DNA of 64,000 nucleotides from Alphaproteobacteria bacterium (GTDB lineage Bacteria > Pseudomonadota > Alphaproteobacteria > Rhodobacterales > Rhodobacteraceae). The notes beneath the pieces are model-generated. The model did no database searches and was not told where the DNA came from. It was given only the letters and a program-made list of their open reading frames with translations. The first letter of the stretch is position 1; every line of letters begins with the position of its first letter. Both the position numbers and the translations under genes were made by a program. The DNA lies in the NCBI GenBank assembly GCA_009908505.1, contig JAAAPD010000039.1, positions 1 through 64,000 on the forward strand. The letters are read 5' to 3'. Below are positions 1-8,860 of this stretch, piece after piece.

Positions 1-450
1 GATCGCAGGTTCGGCCCGCGGCCCGTCATCCATGTCTGCATCGTCACGCTGATGGTGGTCTGCGTCATCATTGTCGGCATGACGCGCGAGCAGGTCCTGG
101 GCATCCCGCTGGCGCCGGGCAGCCCGGTGCCGGACCTGCTGTTCTACATCTGCGGGTCGATCATCGGCGGCGCGGGCGGCGGCATCTACTCGGCCAGCCG
201 GTCGATGATGGTGCGCCACACCCACCCCGAACGCCCGACCGAGGCGTTCGGCCTCTTCGCCTTGTCCGGCAAGGCCACGGCGTTCCTCGCCCCCGGCCTG
301 ATCGCCTTCTTCACCTGGTGGTTCGGCGATGCGCGGCTGGGCTTTACCCCCGTTATCGGGCTTTTCCTGGCGGGCTTCGTTCTGCTACGCTGGGTCCATC
401 CAGAGGGAGATCGCGCAGAATGGTCAAAGTCCTCAATACCGGCGCCCTGA
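1..450 (+). CDS. MFS permease, C-terminal part (gene starts before the window)
   Basis: The frame is open from base 1 and stops at 448-450, so only the last ~149 residues are visible. It shows three hydrophobic helices (around LLFYICGSIIGG, FLAPGLIAFF and VIGLFLAGFVLL) and a loop motif GGGIYSASRSMM followed by a basic, polar stretch, as in the cytoplasmic face of the second half of major facilitator permeases. The pattern looks most like the UMF1/Atg22-like branch, whose substrates are poorly defined. The last 31 bases overlap the start of the following mepA gene. Family assignment is an inference from a fragment. Confidence 0.7.
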   Translation, partial: DRRFGPRPVIHVCIVTLMVVCVIIVGMTREQVLGIPLAPGSPVPDLLFYICGSIIGGAGGGIYSASRSMMVRHTHPERPTEAFGLFALSGKATAFLAPGLIAFFTWWFGDARLGFTPVIGLFLAGFVLLRWVHPEGDRAEWSKSSIPAP

Positions 451-1343
451 TCCTTGCACTTGTCTTGACGGCGGCCTGCCGCGACGGGGCGACGGACTAT
501 GACGGTACCGATCGCACAACGGTATCCACCCAGGGCAACAATGACACCCGCGTGGCAAAAGAGGTCTTCGGATATCTGCCCGCCGCCTCGACCCAGGTCA
601 ACGCCGCCATCGGTGGCTATGCCCGGGGCTGTCAGGCCGGGGCCGTGCAACTTCCCGAAACCGGCCCGACATGGCAGGCCATGCGCCTGAGCCGCAATCG
701 CAACTGGGCCCAGCCGGAAACCATCGACTACGTCAAGAACCTGAGCCGGTTCGCCGCCACTCTGCCGGGATGGGAGGGGCTTTATGTTGGCGACATGAGC
801 CAGCCCCGCGGCGGCCCCATGCTGACCGGACATCGCAGCCACCAGTCGGGGCTGGATATCGACATCTGGATGCTGCCGCCGGATCGCCTGAACCTGACCG
901 CGCAGGAGCGCGAGAACATCAGTTCGATCTCCATGCGGCGCGACCGCGGCGCCTATACGAATGACCGCTGGACCGAGGAGCACATGCTACTGCTTCGTGC
1001 CGCGGCCAGCGATGATCGTGTCGCGCGGATTTTCGTTTTTCCCGGCGCCAAGGTCGCTATGTGCGACTGGGAAACCGGTGACAGGGCCTGGCTGCGCAAG
1101 ATCCGGCCCTGGTGGGGCCATCACTACCATTTCCATGTGCGCCTGACCTGCCCCGTAGGTGATCGCGCCTGCGAGAACCAGGCGCCGCCGCCGCCGGGCG
1201 ACGGCTGTGCCGATGCGCAGGTCTGGGTCAACAACATCCTGAACCCGCCGCCGCCCGATCCCGAGGCAACGCCGCGCCCGCCGCGTGGACCGCTGCGCAT
1301 GGCGGACCTGCCCGGCCAGTGCAGCGCCGTCGCCGCCAACTGA
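420..1343 (+). CDS. mepA: Penicillin-insensitive murein endopeptidase MepA
   Basis: Predicted 307-residue periplasmic zinc endopeptidase that cuts D-Ala-meso-DAP cross-links in peptidoglycan. The family metal-site motifs are present: HRSHQSGLDIDIW near residues 138-150 and WWGHHYHFHVRL near 231-242. The N-terminus is a signal peptide ending LVLTAAC, so C20 may be lipidated, though the residue at -3 is Thr, which is not typical of a lipobox. The ATG at 420 is chosen because the signal peptide starts there; the frame stays open further upstream inside the MFS gene. The C-terminus is a proline-rich tail (residues ~262-300). It overlaps the upstream permease gene by 31 bases, suggesting coupled translation. 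Confidence 0.9.
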   Translation: MVKVLNTGALILALVLTAACRDGATDYDGTDRTTVSTQGNNDTRVAKEVFGYLPAASTQVNAAIGGYARGCQAGAVQLPETGPTWQAMRLSRNRNWAQPETIDYVKNLSRFAATLPGWEGLYVGDMSQPRGGPMLTGHRSHQSGLDIDIWMLPPDRLNLTAQERENISSISMRRDRGAYTNDRWTEEHMLLLRAAASDDRVARIFVFPGAKVAMCDWETGDRAWLRKIRPWWGHHYHFHVRLTCPVGDRACENQAPPPPGDGCADAQVWVNNILNPPPPDPEATPRPPRGPLRMADLPGQCSAVAAN

Positions 1344-1380
1344 GTTGACAAGCCCCGCACCGCCCCGGTAGGAGCACAGC

Positions 1381-1401
1381 GTTCTGCCATTCGGGCAGGG
1401 C
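1381..1401 (+). other. Stem-loop in the leader of the queuosine-precursor transporter
   Basis: Bases 1381-1388 (GTTCTGCC) can pair with 1394-1401 (GGCAGGGC) around a 5-base loop, an 8-bp stem with two G-U pairs. It sits about 36 bases before the transporter start and 37 bases after the mepA stop. No U-run follows, so it is not a classic terminator. A regulatory leader is possible because this transporter family is often under preQ1 riboswitch control, but I cannot match a known preQ1 class here. Confidence 0.35.
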
Positions 1402-1437
1402 CAAGTCTCCGCGACCTTGTCAAAACGGACCAAAAAC

Positions 1438-2076
1438 ATGACCCGCCTTCTTCCTGGCATCCTTGCCATGGCCACCGTCGTGGTGGCCTCGAATATCCTC
1501 GTCCAATTCCTGCTGCTCGATGGCCTTCTGACCTGGGGGGCGTTCACCTATCCCTTCGCCTTTCTGGTGACCGACATCATGAACCGCGTCTATGGCGCGG
1601 GCCCCGCGCGCCGCGTCGTCTTTGCCGGCTTCGTGACCGGTGTGATCTGTTCGCTGATCGGCAGCCAGATCATGTTGCAGGGCGATGGCTATACCTATGC
1701 CGCCGTGCCGCTGCGCGTCGCCGTGGCCTCGGGCACCGCTTTCCTTGTGGCGCAACTGCTGGACGTGGCGATCTTTTCTCGCCTGCGTGAGGGCGCCTGG
1801 TGGAAGGCCCCGCTGACCTCAACGGTGATCGGGTCGGCGGTCGATACCGCCCTGTTCTTCACCATCGCCTTCGGCGCGGCCCTGACCTTTGGCGCCGCCG
1901 CCGACGAGCAAATCTCATGGGCCCAGGATGCCGCGCCCTTCCTGCTCAGCGGCCCGCAGGCACCGCTCTGGGTAACGCTGGCCGTGGCCGATTGGGGTGT
2001 CAAACTTGCCATTGCCCTGGTCGCCTTGGTCCCGTTCCGCCTTATTGTTGGGCGTCTTCTGCGGCCCGTCACGTAA
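1438..2076 (+). CDS. yhhQ: Queuosine precursor transporter (YhhQ/VUT family)
   Basis: Predicted 212-residue inner-membrane protein with about six hydrophobic helices. The signature FLVTDIMNRVYGAGPARRVV matches the DUF165/VUT family, which imports 7-cyano-7-deazaguanine or 7-aminomethyl-7-deazaguanine for tRNA queuosine synthesis. The ATG at 1438 gives a start directly before the first helix; an in-frame TTG at 1417 would add seven residues. A stem-loop lies in the leader. The gene is followed by the short 2140-2335 unit and then arfB, so the neighbours share a translation theme. Confidence 0.85.
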   Translation: MTRLLPGILAMATVVVASNILVQFLLLDGLLTWGAFTYPFAFLVTDIMNRVYGAGPARRVVFAGFVTGVICSLIGSQIMLQGDGYTYAAVPLRVAVASGTAFLVAQLLDVAIFSRLREGAWWKAPLTSTVIGSAVDTALFFTIAFGAALTFGAAADEQISWAQDAAPFLLSGPQAPLWVTLAVADWGVKLAIALVALVPFRLIVGRLLRPVT

Positions 2077-2157
2077 ATGTAGTAATTTTTTCTTTGGCGA
2101 TCCCCTGATCTTGTGTTTTCCTGACCTCAGGCGAAATCAATGAAAGGAGGTGATCCA

Positions 2158-2214
2158 GTGTCTAGAAAGAGATTGGAGAGAGGTGTCGGGACAGCTTGGA
2201 GGTTTGACATCTGA
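2158..2214 (+). CDS. Putative 18-residue leader peptide with a very strong ribosome binding site
   Basis: GTG at 2158 opens the frame MSRKRLERGVGTAWRFDI and stops at 2212-2214. AAGGAGG lies 7 bases upstream, within a 17-base match to the 16S rRNA 3' end, which is the best ribosome binding site in the window. An in-frame ATG at 2140 would instead give 24 residues (MKGGDP at the N-terminus), but then the SD match would lie inside the coding region. The peptide is basic and amphipathic with no domain I recognise. Downstream hairpins and a terminator suggest an attenuation-type leader or a genuine micropeptide gene. Not proven to be translated. Confidence 0.45.
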   Translation: MSRKRLERGVGTAWRFDI

Positions 2215-2303
2215 GGCAGCCCTTGGGTGTGCAAACCTTCAGGTGGGCCGGTTATCACCAACGTGTGAGAGCAGTCTAACCGACCCCACCTCCTGAACTT
2301 TCG

Positions 2304-2335
2304 AAGGGCCGTTCCATCGCCGGAGCGGCCCTTTT
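2304..2335 (+). terminator. Rho-independent terminator
   Basis: AAGGGCCG at 2304-2311 pairs with CGGCCCTT at 2326-2333, an inner TCC/GGA extends the stem, and TTTT follows at 2332-2335. It closes the 2140-2335 unit about 40 bases before arfB. Confidence 0.75.
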
Positions 2336-2378
2336 CCATTGCCCTGCAAATCCTGTCCACACGTGGTAAGACGTGGTC

Positions 2379-3729
<1,351 letters not shown>

Positions 3730-3897
3730 AGGGGTTGGTGGAGGCGGTTTGAGGCTACTGGGCTAAGAAGCGCTCCGCGAAAGGCTAGGTGGAACGGCGG
3801 ATCAAGGCGAAGAAGGAACGAGGGAGGTTAAGCGGTTGCGGGGTAGAGTGTAGACTTGCTTTTTTTCCGGAGCCTATGCGGCGCTTGGCGCTCGCAC

Positions 3898-4632
3898 TCA
3901 GATGAGTAGGACTGCAATCAATATAGCAAGGGCACCAAACCGGAGCAGCGTCGGAAGGAACAGGATTACCCTAGGCGGCTTGTGAACCCTTGCGCCCATA
4001 ACAGGCCCTCCGCGGAGGACTGGAAGAATCCATTCCGCAAAATGCGGTCGCTTTGTGGCGCCAAAATGATTTAGCAAGAAGTACCTGTCGGTGATTGGCG
4101 AGTTCCCAAATCCAACAACACCGGTGTGCCCGAACGTTCTGGGTCGGATGCTAGCCAACATGATCGGCCAAAGATCACACACTCCACAGTCGTTTACTAG
4201 ATTGGCTGCGCAATTTTTTAGTTTGCGATCATCATCGTGGTGGCAAATTGAACCTGAAAAGAAGACCCAGTCGAACTTGCCCTTGATGTCATCAGATAGT
4301 GAAGCAAAAACTTTTGTTCCGTTACTATGGCAGATAATTGAGTACGAGTCGGCATCAGATGCGTCAAATGCATCTTGCACTCGAGCTTCCGTAAGAGTGG
4401 AGCGCTTTTTTGAGCCCAAACCTGCCACTAGGTCAAGTGGCGTCATTAGAGCGTAACTGACGGGCACATATCCAAACTCAATGTCAGCAAACTTGCCGTC
4501 CGTAACGTGCGAGAAATCATCCCACCAGTCCGAGATTGATAGGATCCCGTGCAGCACAAAGACTTCATGTCGAACCGCGTCAATAACAGATACATCTTCG
4601 ACTTCAAATGGTGCAGGAGTGACTGGGATCAT
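3898..4632 (-). CDS. Alpha/beta-hydrolase-like protein with C-terminal membrane anchor
   Basis: Predicted 244-residue protein, not assigned to a named family. VFVLHGI (residues 24-30) resembles the oxyanion-hole HG motif and SIICHSNGT (98-106) a nucleophile elbow with S103. D152 and H169 or H189 could complete a triad. A hydrophobic helix at 222-244 would anchor it to the membrane. The base composition is visibly AT-richer than in flanking genes, suggesting transfer. A 13-bp inverted repeat sits 3 bases before the ATG and no Shine-Dalgarno sequence is visible, so expression may be controlled there. The upstream 4711-5019 gene is in the same direction. A lipase or esterase role is only inference. 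Confidence 0.6.
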   Translation of the reverse strand: MIPVTPAPFEVEDVSVIDAVRHEVFVLHGILSISDWWDDFSHVTDGKFADIEFGYVPVSYALMTPLDLVAGLGSKKRSTLTEARVQDAFDASDADSYSIICHSNGTKVFASLSDDIKGKFDWVFFSGSICHHDDDRKLKNCAANLVNDCGVCDLWPIMLASIRPRTFGHTGVVGFGNSPITDRYFLLNHFGATKRPHFAEWILPVLRGGPVMGARVHKPPRVILFLPTLLRFGALAILIAVLLI

Positions 4633-4634
4633 AG

Positions 4635-4664
4635 AGATATTCGCCTTATTAAAGGCGAATATCT
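4635..4664. promoter_or_regulatory. 13-bp perfect inverted repeat, candidate operator or hairpin
   Basis: Bases 4635-4647 (AGATATTCGCCTT) pair perfectly with 4652-4664 (AAGGCGAATATCT) around a 4-base loop ATTA. It lies immediately before the start codon of the hydrolase-like gene and 47 bases after the end of the small ribbon-helix-helix-like gene. No T-run follows on either strand, so it is more likely an operator or a translation-blocking hairpin than a terminator. Confidence 0.6.
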
Positions 4665-4710
4665 TCCAAATTCAAACTACTGTCATCAGTTTTTCTGAAG
4701 TCTGGCGGAA

Positions 4711-5019
4711 TTAGACTGCAATCTTCTTTTCTATTGCAGCCCGACTGACAGACCCGCGGTGTGATTCCTGGATGTCCTTCGTTAGGTTTGATAGCTGCTG
4801 CACATTTTGCAGAGCGGGCAACTGAAGATAGTACTTCTCGTCGGTAGAGTTCCCTTGAGAGAACACATCTCTGCCAACCTGTTTCTCCCTAACCATCCAC
4901 TCGAGCGCCGCAAACGCGTTGCCAAACAACTCCTTCTTTGTCTGGAAGTCGCATACATCCATCATGTGGTTAAGCCGCGCAGCTTCCTTAGCCGACAATT
5001 CAATTTGAATTCGTGCCAT
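4711..5019 (-). CDS. Small protein, possible ribbon-helix-helix DNA binder
   Basis: Predicted 102-residue protein. The N-terminus MARIQIELSAKEAARLNHMM followed by a helix through TKKELFGNAFAALEWMV is the strand-helix-helix pattern of ribbon-helix-helix regulators such as many antitoxins; the C-terminal half (residues 55-102) is polar and unassigned. GAGGAGCAATC-type spacing gives a usable ribosome site before the ATG at 5019. It is AT-rich like its neighbour and could regulate the pair through the inverted repeat at 4635-4664. Function is inferred from pattern only. Confidence 0.5.
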   Translation of the reverse strand: MARIQIELSAKEAARLNHMMDVCDFQTKKELFGNAFAALEWMVREKQVGRDVFSQGNSTDEKYYLQLPALQNVQQLSNLTKDIQESHRGSVSRAAIEKKIAV

Positions 5020-5217
5020 GATTGCTCCTCAAGGCCGTGACAGAGGTGTCGGATCGACGGTCGACACATGGACGGTAAGCCCCTAGTTTTACTTTGTTTT
5101 ATGCCAATTCCTTCGTCGATCAGCAAAGTCTCGACTGGCGCAGATCGCGACAGACTCAAACAAGATTGCACTTAGAGCCACAAATATCAAGTTAATCATG
5201 GAGATATTGTGATTGAA

Positions 5218-5251
5218 TCGTGATGATAATGCGAGTGCATTACCATCACGA
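5218..5251 (-). terminator. Strong hairpin after pncB
   Basis: Arms 5218-5232 and 5237-5251 pair over 15 positions with one mismatch (5226/5243) and a 4-base loop. It starts 6 bases after the pncB stop on the minus strand. The U-run after it is poor (ATTCAATC), so it may stabilise the 3' end as much as terminate. The remaining spacer 5020-5217 shows no gene. Confidence 0.5.
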
Positions 5252-5257
5252 AGCGCT

Positions 5258-6550
5258 CTAAACCACAACCTCCAACCTCTCCTGCTTCCCCACCCCGAAC
5301 ACGCGCTTATACCGGGCGATCTCGTCAACCGGCCCCATGGCCTTGTTGGGATTGTCCGAGAGTTTCACCGTGGGCTGTCCGTTGGCCGTCACCGCCTTGC
5401 AGACCAGGCTGAACGGGGCGAGCGTGTCGCCCGCCGTCAGGCCCATGAAATCGTTGGTCAGCATGGTGCCCCAGCCAAAGCTCACCTTCACGCGGCCCGC
5501 GAATTGGGTGTGCAGCTCCACGATCTTGTCGGCATCCAGCCCGTCCGAGAAGATGATCAGCTTGTCCGTCGGATCCTCGCCCCGGGATTTCCACCAGTCG
5601 ATGGCAATCTCGGCCCCGGCGGCCGGGTCGCCTGAATCGATGCGTATGCCCGTCCAGCCCGCCAGCCAGTCGGGCGCGTTATCAAGGAAGCCCTTGGTGC
5701 CGTAGGTGTCGGGCAGGATGATGCGCAGGTTGCCCTCGTGCTCCTCATGCCAGTCCGACAGCACGTCATAGGGGGCATTGGCCAGCGCCGCGTCATCCTC
5801 GGCCAGCGCGGAATAGACCATGGGCAGTTCATGGGCGTTGGTTCCGATCGCCTCCAGGTCGCGGTTCTTGGCGATCAGGCAGTTGGAGGTTCCGGTGAAC
5901 CCGTCGCCCAGCCCCTCTTGCATGGCCTGCACCGCCCAATCCTGCCACAGGAAGGAATGCCGCCGGCGGGTGCCGAAATCGGCGACCTTGAGGCCCTGCA
6001 GCGGTTGCAGCGTCTCGATCTTGTGCCAAAGCTTGGTCATGGCGCGGGCATAGAGCACCTGAAGTTCGAAGCGTTTCATCTCGCCCAGAACGGCGCGGCC
6101 CCGCAATTCCATCAACACGGCAAGCGCCGGGATTTCCCACAGCATGACCTCGGGCCAGGCGCCTTCGAAGGTCAGTTCATATTGTCCGTCGCGCTTTTCC
6201 AAGTGGTAGGGCGGCAGGCGCAGGACCTCGAACCAGTCCATGAATTCGGGCGTGAACATTTGCCGCTTGCCGTAGAAGGTGTTGCCGCGCATCCAGGTGC
6301 TTTCGCCGCGCCGCAACGACAGCGAGCGGATATGGTCCAGCTGTTCGCGCAGCTCGCCCTCGTCGATCAGCTCGGCCAGGCGGATGTCCGTGGTCCGGTT
6401 GATGAGGCTGAACGTGACCTGCGTGTCGGGCTTGTTGCGAAACACCGACTGGCACATCAGAAGCTTGTAGAAATCGGTGTCGATCAGGGAGCGGACGATC
6501 GGGTCGATCTTCCACTTGTGGTTCCAGACGCGGGTGGCGATGTCGACCAT
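5258..6550 (-). CDS. pncB: Nicotinate phosphoribosyltransferase PncB
   Basis: Predicted 430-residue cytoplasmic enzyme of NAD salvage that couples nicotinate with PRPP, using ATP, to give nicotinate mononucleotide. Family features run end to end: LIDTDFYKLLM near residue 22, FGTRRRHSF near 190, the phosphate-binding region GTSNCLIAKN and IRIDSGDP near 305-312, and IIFSDGLDADKI near 335. The length is typical. It lies 69 bases downstream of pncA in the same direction, so nicotinamide is first deamidated by PncA and the product used here. Confidence 0.95.
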   Translation of the reverse strand: MVDIATRVWNHKWKIDPIVRSLIDTDFYKLLMCQSVFRNKPDTQVTFSLINRTTDIRLAELIDEGELREQLDHIRSLSLRRGESTWMRGNTFYGKRQMFTPEFMDWFEVLRLPPYHLEKRDGQYELTFEGAWPEVMLWEIPALAVLMELRGRAVLGEMKRFELQVLYARAMTKLWHKIETLQPLQGLKVADFGTRRRHSFLWQDWAVQAMQEGLGDGFTGTSNCLIAKNRDLEAIGTNAHELPMVYSALAEDDAALANAPYDVLSDWHEEHEGNLRIILPDTYGTKGFLDNAPDWLAGWTGIRIDSGDPAAGAEIAIDWWKSRGEDPTDKLIIFSDGLDADKIVELHTQFAGRVKVSFGWGTMLTNDFMGLTAGDTLAPFSLVCKAVTANGQPTVKLSDNPNKAMGPVDEIARYKRVFGVGKQERLEVVV

Positions 6551-6619
6551 GTGTCCTCTCCTTGCGGTTGGACAGGTTAGACCAAACCCGCTTGGGGGGC
6601 TGCAAGGGCGAAACGCCCG

Positions 6620-7213
6620 TCAGGCGAGGGTCACGCCGGCGCCCTTCATCCCGTCGAGCGCCGCATCGAGCGATCCGTCGAAGTCGATTGCACGGCACAG
6701 GTCGGTCCGAACGGTGACGGCAAAGCCCAGCCGGGCCGCATCCGTGGCGGACCAGTTGACGCAGAAATCGGTGGCCAGCCCGACCATGGTGAGCCTGTCG
6801 ATGTCGCGGCTGCGCAGGTAACCCTCCAGCCCGGTGGGCGTTTCGTGGTCGTTCTCGAAAAACGCCGAATAGCTGTCGAGGGCCGGGTTGAACCCCTTGC
6901 GGATGATCAGGTCGGCGCGGTCGACTTCCAAGTCGGGGTGGAACTTGGCCCCGTGCGATCCCTGGATGCAATGGTCGGGCCAAAGCACCTGCGGGCCGTA
7001 GGGCATTTCCATCATGCTCATCGGCTCGGCGTCATGGGTGGAGGCGAAAGAGGAATGACCCGCCGGGTGCCAGTCCTGTGTCAGGATCACGGCGTCGAAA
7101 TCGGACATCAGCCGGTTGATGCCGGGCACGATGTCATCGCCGCCCGAGACCGCCAGCGCACCGCCGGGGCAGAAGTCGTTTTGCACGTCGATGACAACAA
7201 GGGCATGGGTCAT
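6620..7213 (-). CDS. pncA: Nicotinamidase PncA
   Basis: Predicted 197-residue isochorismatase-fold hydrolase turning nicotinamide into nicotinate and ammonia. The catalytic triad D9 (VVIDVQNDF), K106 (IIRKGF) and C151 (ATDFCVNW) is visible, as are metal ligands D47, H49 and H53 in TQDWHPAGH. The ATG at 7213 has AAGGAG at a good distance; the frame extends upstream but without a comparable start. Together with pncB downstream it forms a two-gene NAD-salvage unit. Confidence 0.93.
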   Translation of the reverse strand: MTHALVVIDVQNDFCPGGALAVSGGDDIVPGINRLMSDFDAVILTQDWHPAGHSSFASTHDAEPMSMMEMPYGPQVLWPDHCIQGSHGAKFHPDLEVDRADLIIRKGFNPALDSYSAFFENDHETPTGLEGYLRSRDIDRLTMVGLATDFCVNWSATDAARLGFAVTVRTDLCRAIDFDGSLDAALDGMKGAGVTLA

Positions 7214-7360
7214 GGGAGGCTCCTTCCGTGGTCGGCCAAACACTAGAACGGGCGCGAGAGATTGAAAACCCGGGCAGGAGGCATGACGGGTTTGACCCGC
7301 ATCAACGCGCGGCGTCGCGGGCTCGGGCACAGTGGAATCATGGAATCGGAGGGCACCATC

Positions 7361-7888
7361 ATGAAATTTCTGGTCGGATACGCCTCGACCGAGGGGCAAT
7401 CACGCAGGATCGCGCGGCATGTGGGGGACAGATTGTTTGATGCGGAGCATACCGTCGAATTGCTGTCGCTCGAGGATACAGAGGGCCTGAGGACGGATCG
7501 GTTCGATCGCACGGTTCTGGTTGCCTCGATTCATGCGGGTCAATACCGCAAGGAACTGTCGGCCTTCGCCGCCGAGCATCGCCCCTGGCTGGACCGGACC
7601 CCGGTGCTGTTCCTTTCGGTTTCCCTGGCCGCCGCCGGGCACGAAGCCGAAGATTGGCGCGGGCTGGACAGGATCGTCGAGGATTTCACCGAGGTGACGG
7701 GCTGGACACCCAACCGCGTCGAACAGGTCGCCGGGGCCTACCGGCCATCACAGTACGACATGTTCAAACGCTTCATCATGCGCCGGATCATCGCCACCAA
7801 GGATCCAGACGCCGACCCAGAAGTCGACAAGGAATATACCGACTGGCCCGCGCTGGATGCATTGGTGGATGACTGGACGCGCAACTGA
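7361..7888 (+). CDS. Flavodoxin-domain protein, HemG-like
   Basis: Predicted 175-residue flavodoxin-fold protein. The N-terminal FMN-phosphate loop is seen as YASTEGQSRRIA (residues 7-18), and VLVASIHAGQY near 58-67 and FLSVSLAAAGHE near 90-101 fit the menaquinone-dependent protoporphyrinogen IX dehydrogenase HemG family. The C-terminal KDPDADPEVDKEYTDW is also HemG-like. The ATG at 7361 has GGAGGG seven bases upstream; an ATG at 7340 is less well supplied. Whether it oxidises protoporphyrinogen here is inference. Confidence 0.7.
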   Translation: MKFLVGYASTEGQSRRIARHVGDRLFDAEHTVELLSLEDTEGLRTDRFDRTVLVASIHAGQYRKELSAFAAEHRPWLDRTPVLFLSVSLAAAGHEAEDWRGLDRIVEDFTEVTGWTPNRVEQVAGAYRPSQYDMFKRFIMRRIIATKDPDADPEVDKEYTDWPALDALVDDWTRN

Positions 7889-7926
7889 TCTTGCAGGCAA
7901 TCCGTCGCAATCGTATGTGAGCCGAC

Positions 7927-8850
7927 ATGTTCACGGTTGCCGCACTCTATCATTTTATGCCGTTTGACGATCCCGCCGCGTTGCAGGGACCACTGAAGGC
8001 CCTATGCGCGGAAACGGGCACCACCGGTACGCTGCTGCTGGCGCGCGAAGGGATCAACGGCACCATCGCGGGCAGCCGTGCGGGGATCGACCGGGTTCTC
8101 GCACATATCCGCGCCCTGCCGGGCTGTGCCGACCTGGAGTGGAAGGAAAGCACCGCCGCGGACCAGCCCTTTGCGCACATGAAGGTGCGGCTCAAGAAAG
8201 AAATTGTGACCATGGGCCAGCCCGATGTGGACCCCCGCGCGAATGTGGGCCGCTACGTCGCGCCGGAGGATTGGAACGATCTTATCCAGGCGCCCGATGT
8301 CACGGTGATCGACACGCGCAACGATTACGAGGTGGCGATCGGAACGTTCGACGGCGCGATCGACCCTGAAACGGCCTCTTTCCGCGACTTCCCCGCCTGG
8401 TGGGAGAAGAACAAGCACCGCTTTCACAACAAGCGGATCGCGATGTTCTGCACCGGCGGTATCCGGTGCGAGAAATCGACCAATTTCCTGATCGGACAGG
8501 GGGTCGACGAGGTCTATCACCTCAAGGGCGGCATCCTGAAATACCTCGAAGAGATGCCCGAAGAGGACAGCCTTTGGCATGGCTCGTGCTTCGTCTTCGA
8601 TGGGCGCGTTAGTGTCGATCACGGGCTGAAAGAGGGGCCGCATGTCCTGTGCCATGCCTGCCGCCGCCCCCTTCTGCCCGCCGATATGGAGTCCGAGGAT
8701 TACGAGGCGGGCGTGTCTTGCCATCACTGCATTGATGAGACCAGCGACGCCGACAAGGCGCGGTTCCGCGAACGCCAGAAACAGATTGCGCTTGCCCGCG
8801 CACGGGGTGTGCAGCATCTGGGGGCTGATCTGTCGGGCAAAGTGGGCTAA
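7927..8850 (+). CDS. trhO: tRNA uridine(34) hydroxylase TrhO (rhodanese-domain)
   Basis: Predicted 307-residue enzyme that hydroxylates wobble uridine 34 of tRNAs with oxygen. The N-terminal acylphosphatase-like domain contains [16 protein letters not shown] (residues ~33-48), and the rhodanese domain carries the active-site loop [11 protein letters not shown] near residue 176-186. A cysteine-rich tail ([12 protein letters not shown]) follows, as in the YceA/TrhO family. The broken hemerythrin gene begins 10 bases downstream. Confidence 0.9.
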   Translation: MFTVAALYHFMPFDDPAALQGPLKALCAETGTTGTLLLAREGINGTIAGSRAGIDRVLAHIRALPGCADLEWKESTAADQPFAHMKVRLKKEIVTMGQPDVDPRANVGRYVAPEDWNDLIQAPDVTVIDTRNDYEVAIGTFDGAIDPETASFRDFPAWWEKNKHRFHNKRIAMFCTGGIRCEKSTNFLIGQGVDEVYHLKGGILKYLEEMPEEDSLWHGSCFVFDGRVSVDHGLKEGPHVLCHACRRPLLPADMESEDYEAGVSCHHCIDETSDADKARFRERQKQIALARARGVQHLGADLSGKVG

Positions 8851-8860
8851 CTCCCCCGCC

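Larger units (their letters stand above)
2140..2335 (+). ncRNA. Candidate structured leader or small RNA with SD and anti-SD segments
   Basis: This stretch between yhhQ and arfB ends in a strong terminator and carries three features. Bases 2142-2158 are complementary over 17 nt to the usual 3' end of 16S rRNA. Bases 2287-2294 (CACCTCCT) are an anti-SD-like segment that can pair with AGGAGGTG at 2145-2152. The same 3' segment can instead pair with AGGTGGG (2241-2247) within a long hairpin that also uses CGGTTA/TAACCG (2249-2254 with 2277-2282). The two folds exclude each other. It also contains an 18-24 codon frame. I do not recognise an RNA family; this is inference from base pairing. Confidence 0.5.

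Noticed and set aside
3730-3897. Terminator after ldh at the T-run near 3860
   Set aside because: The T-run is present but no stable hairpin precedes it.
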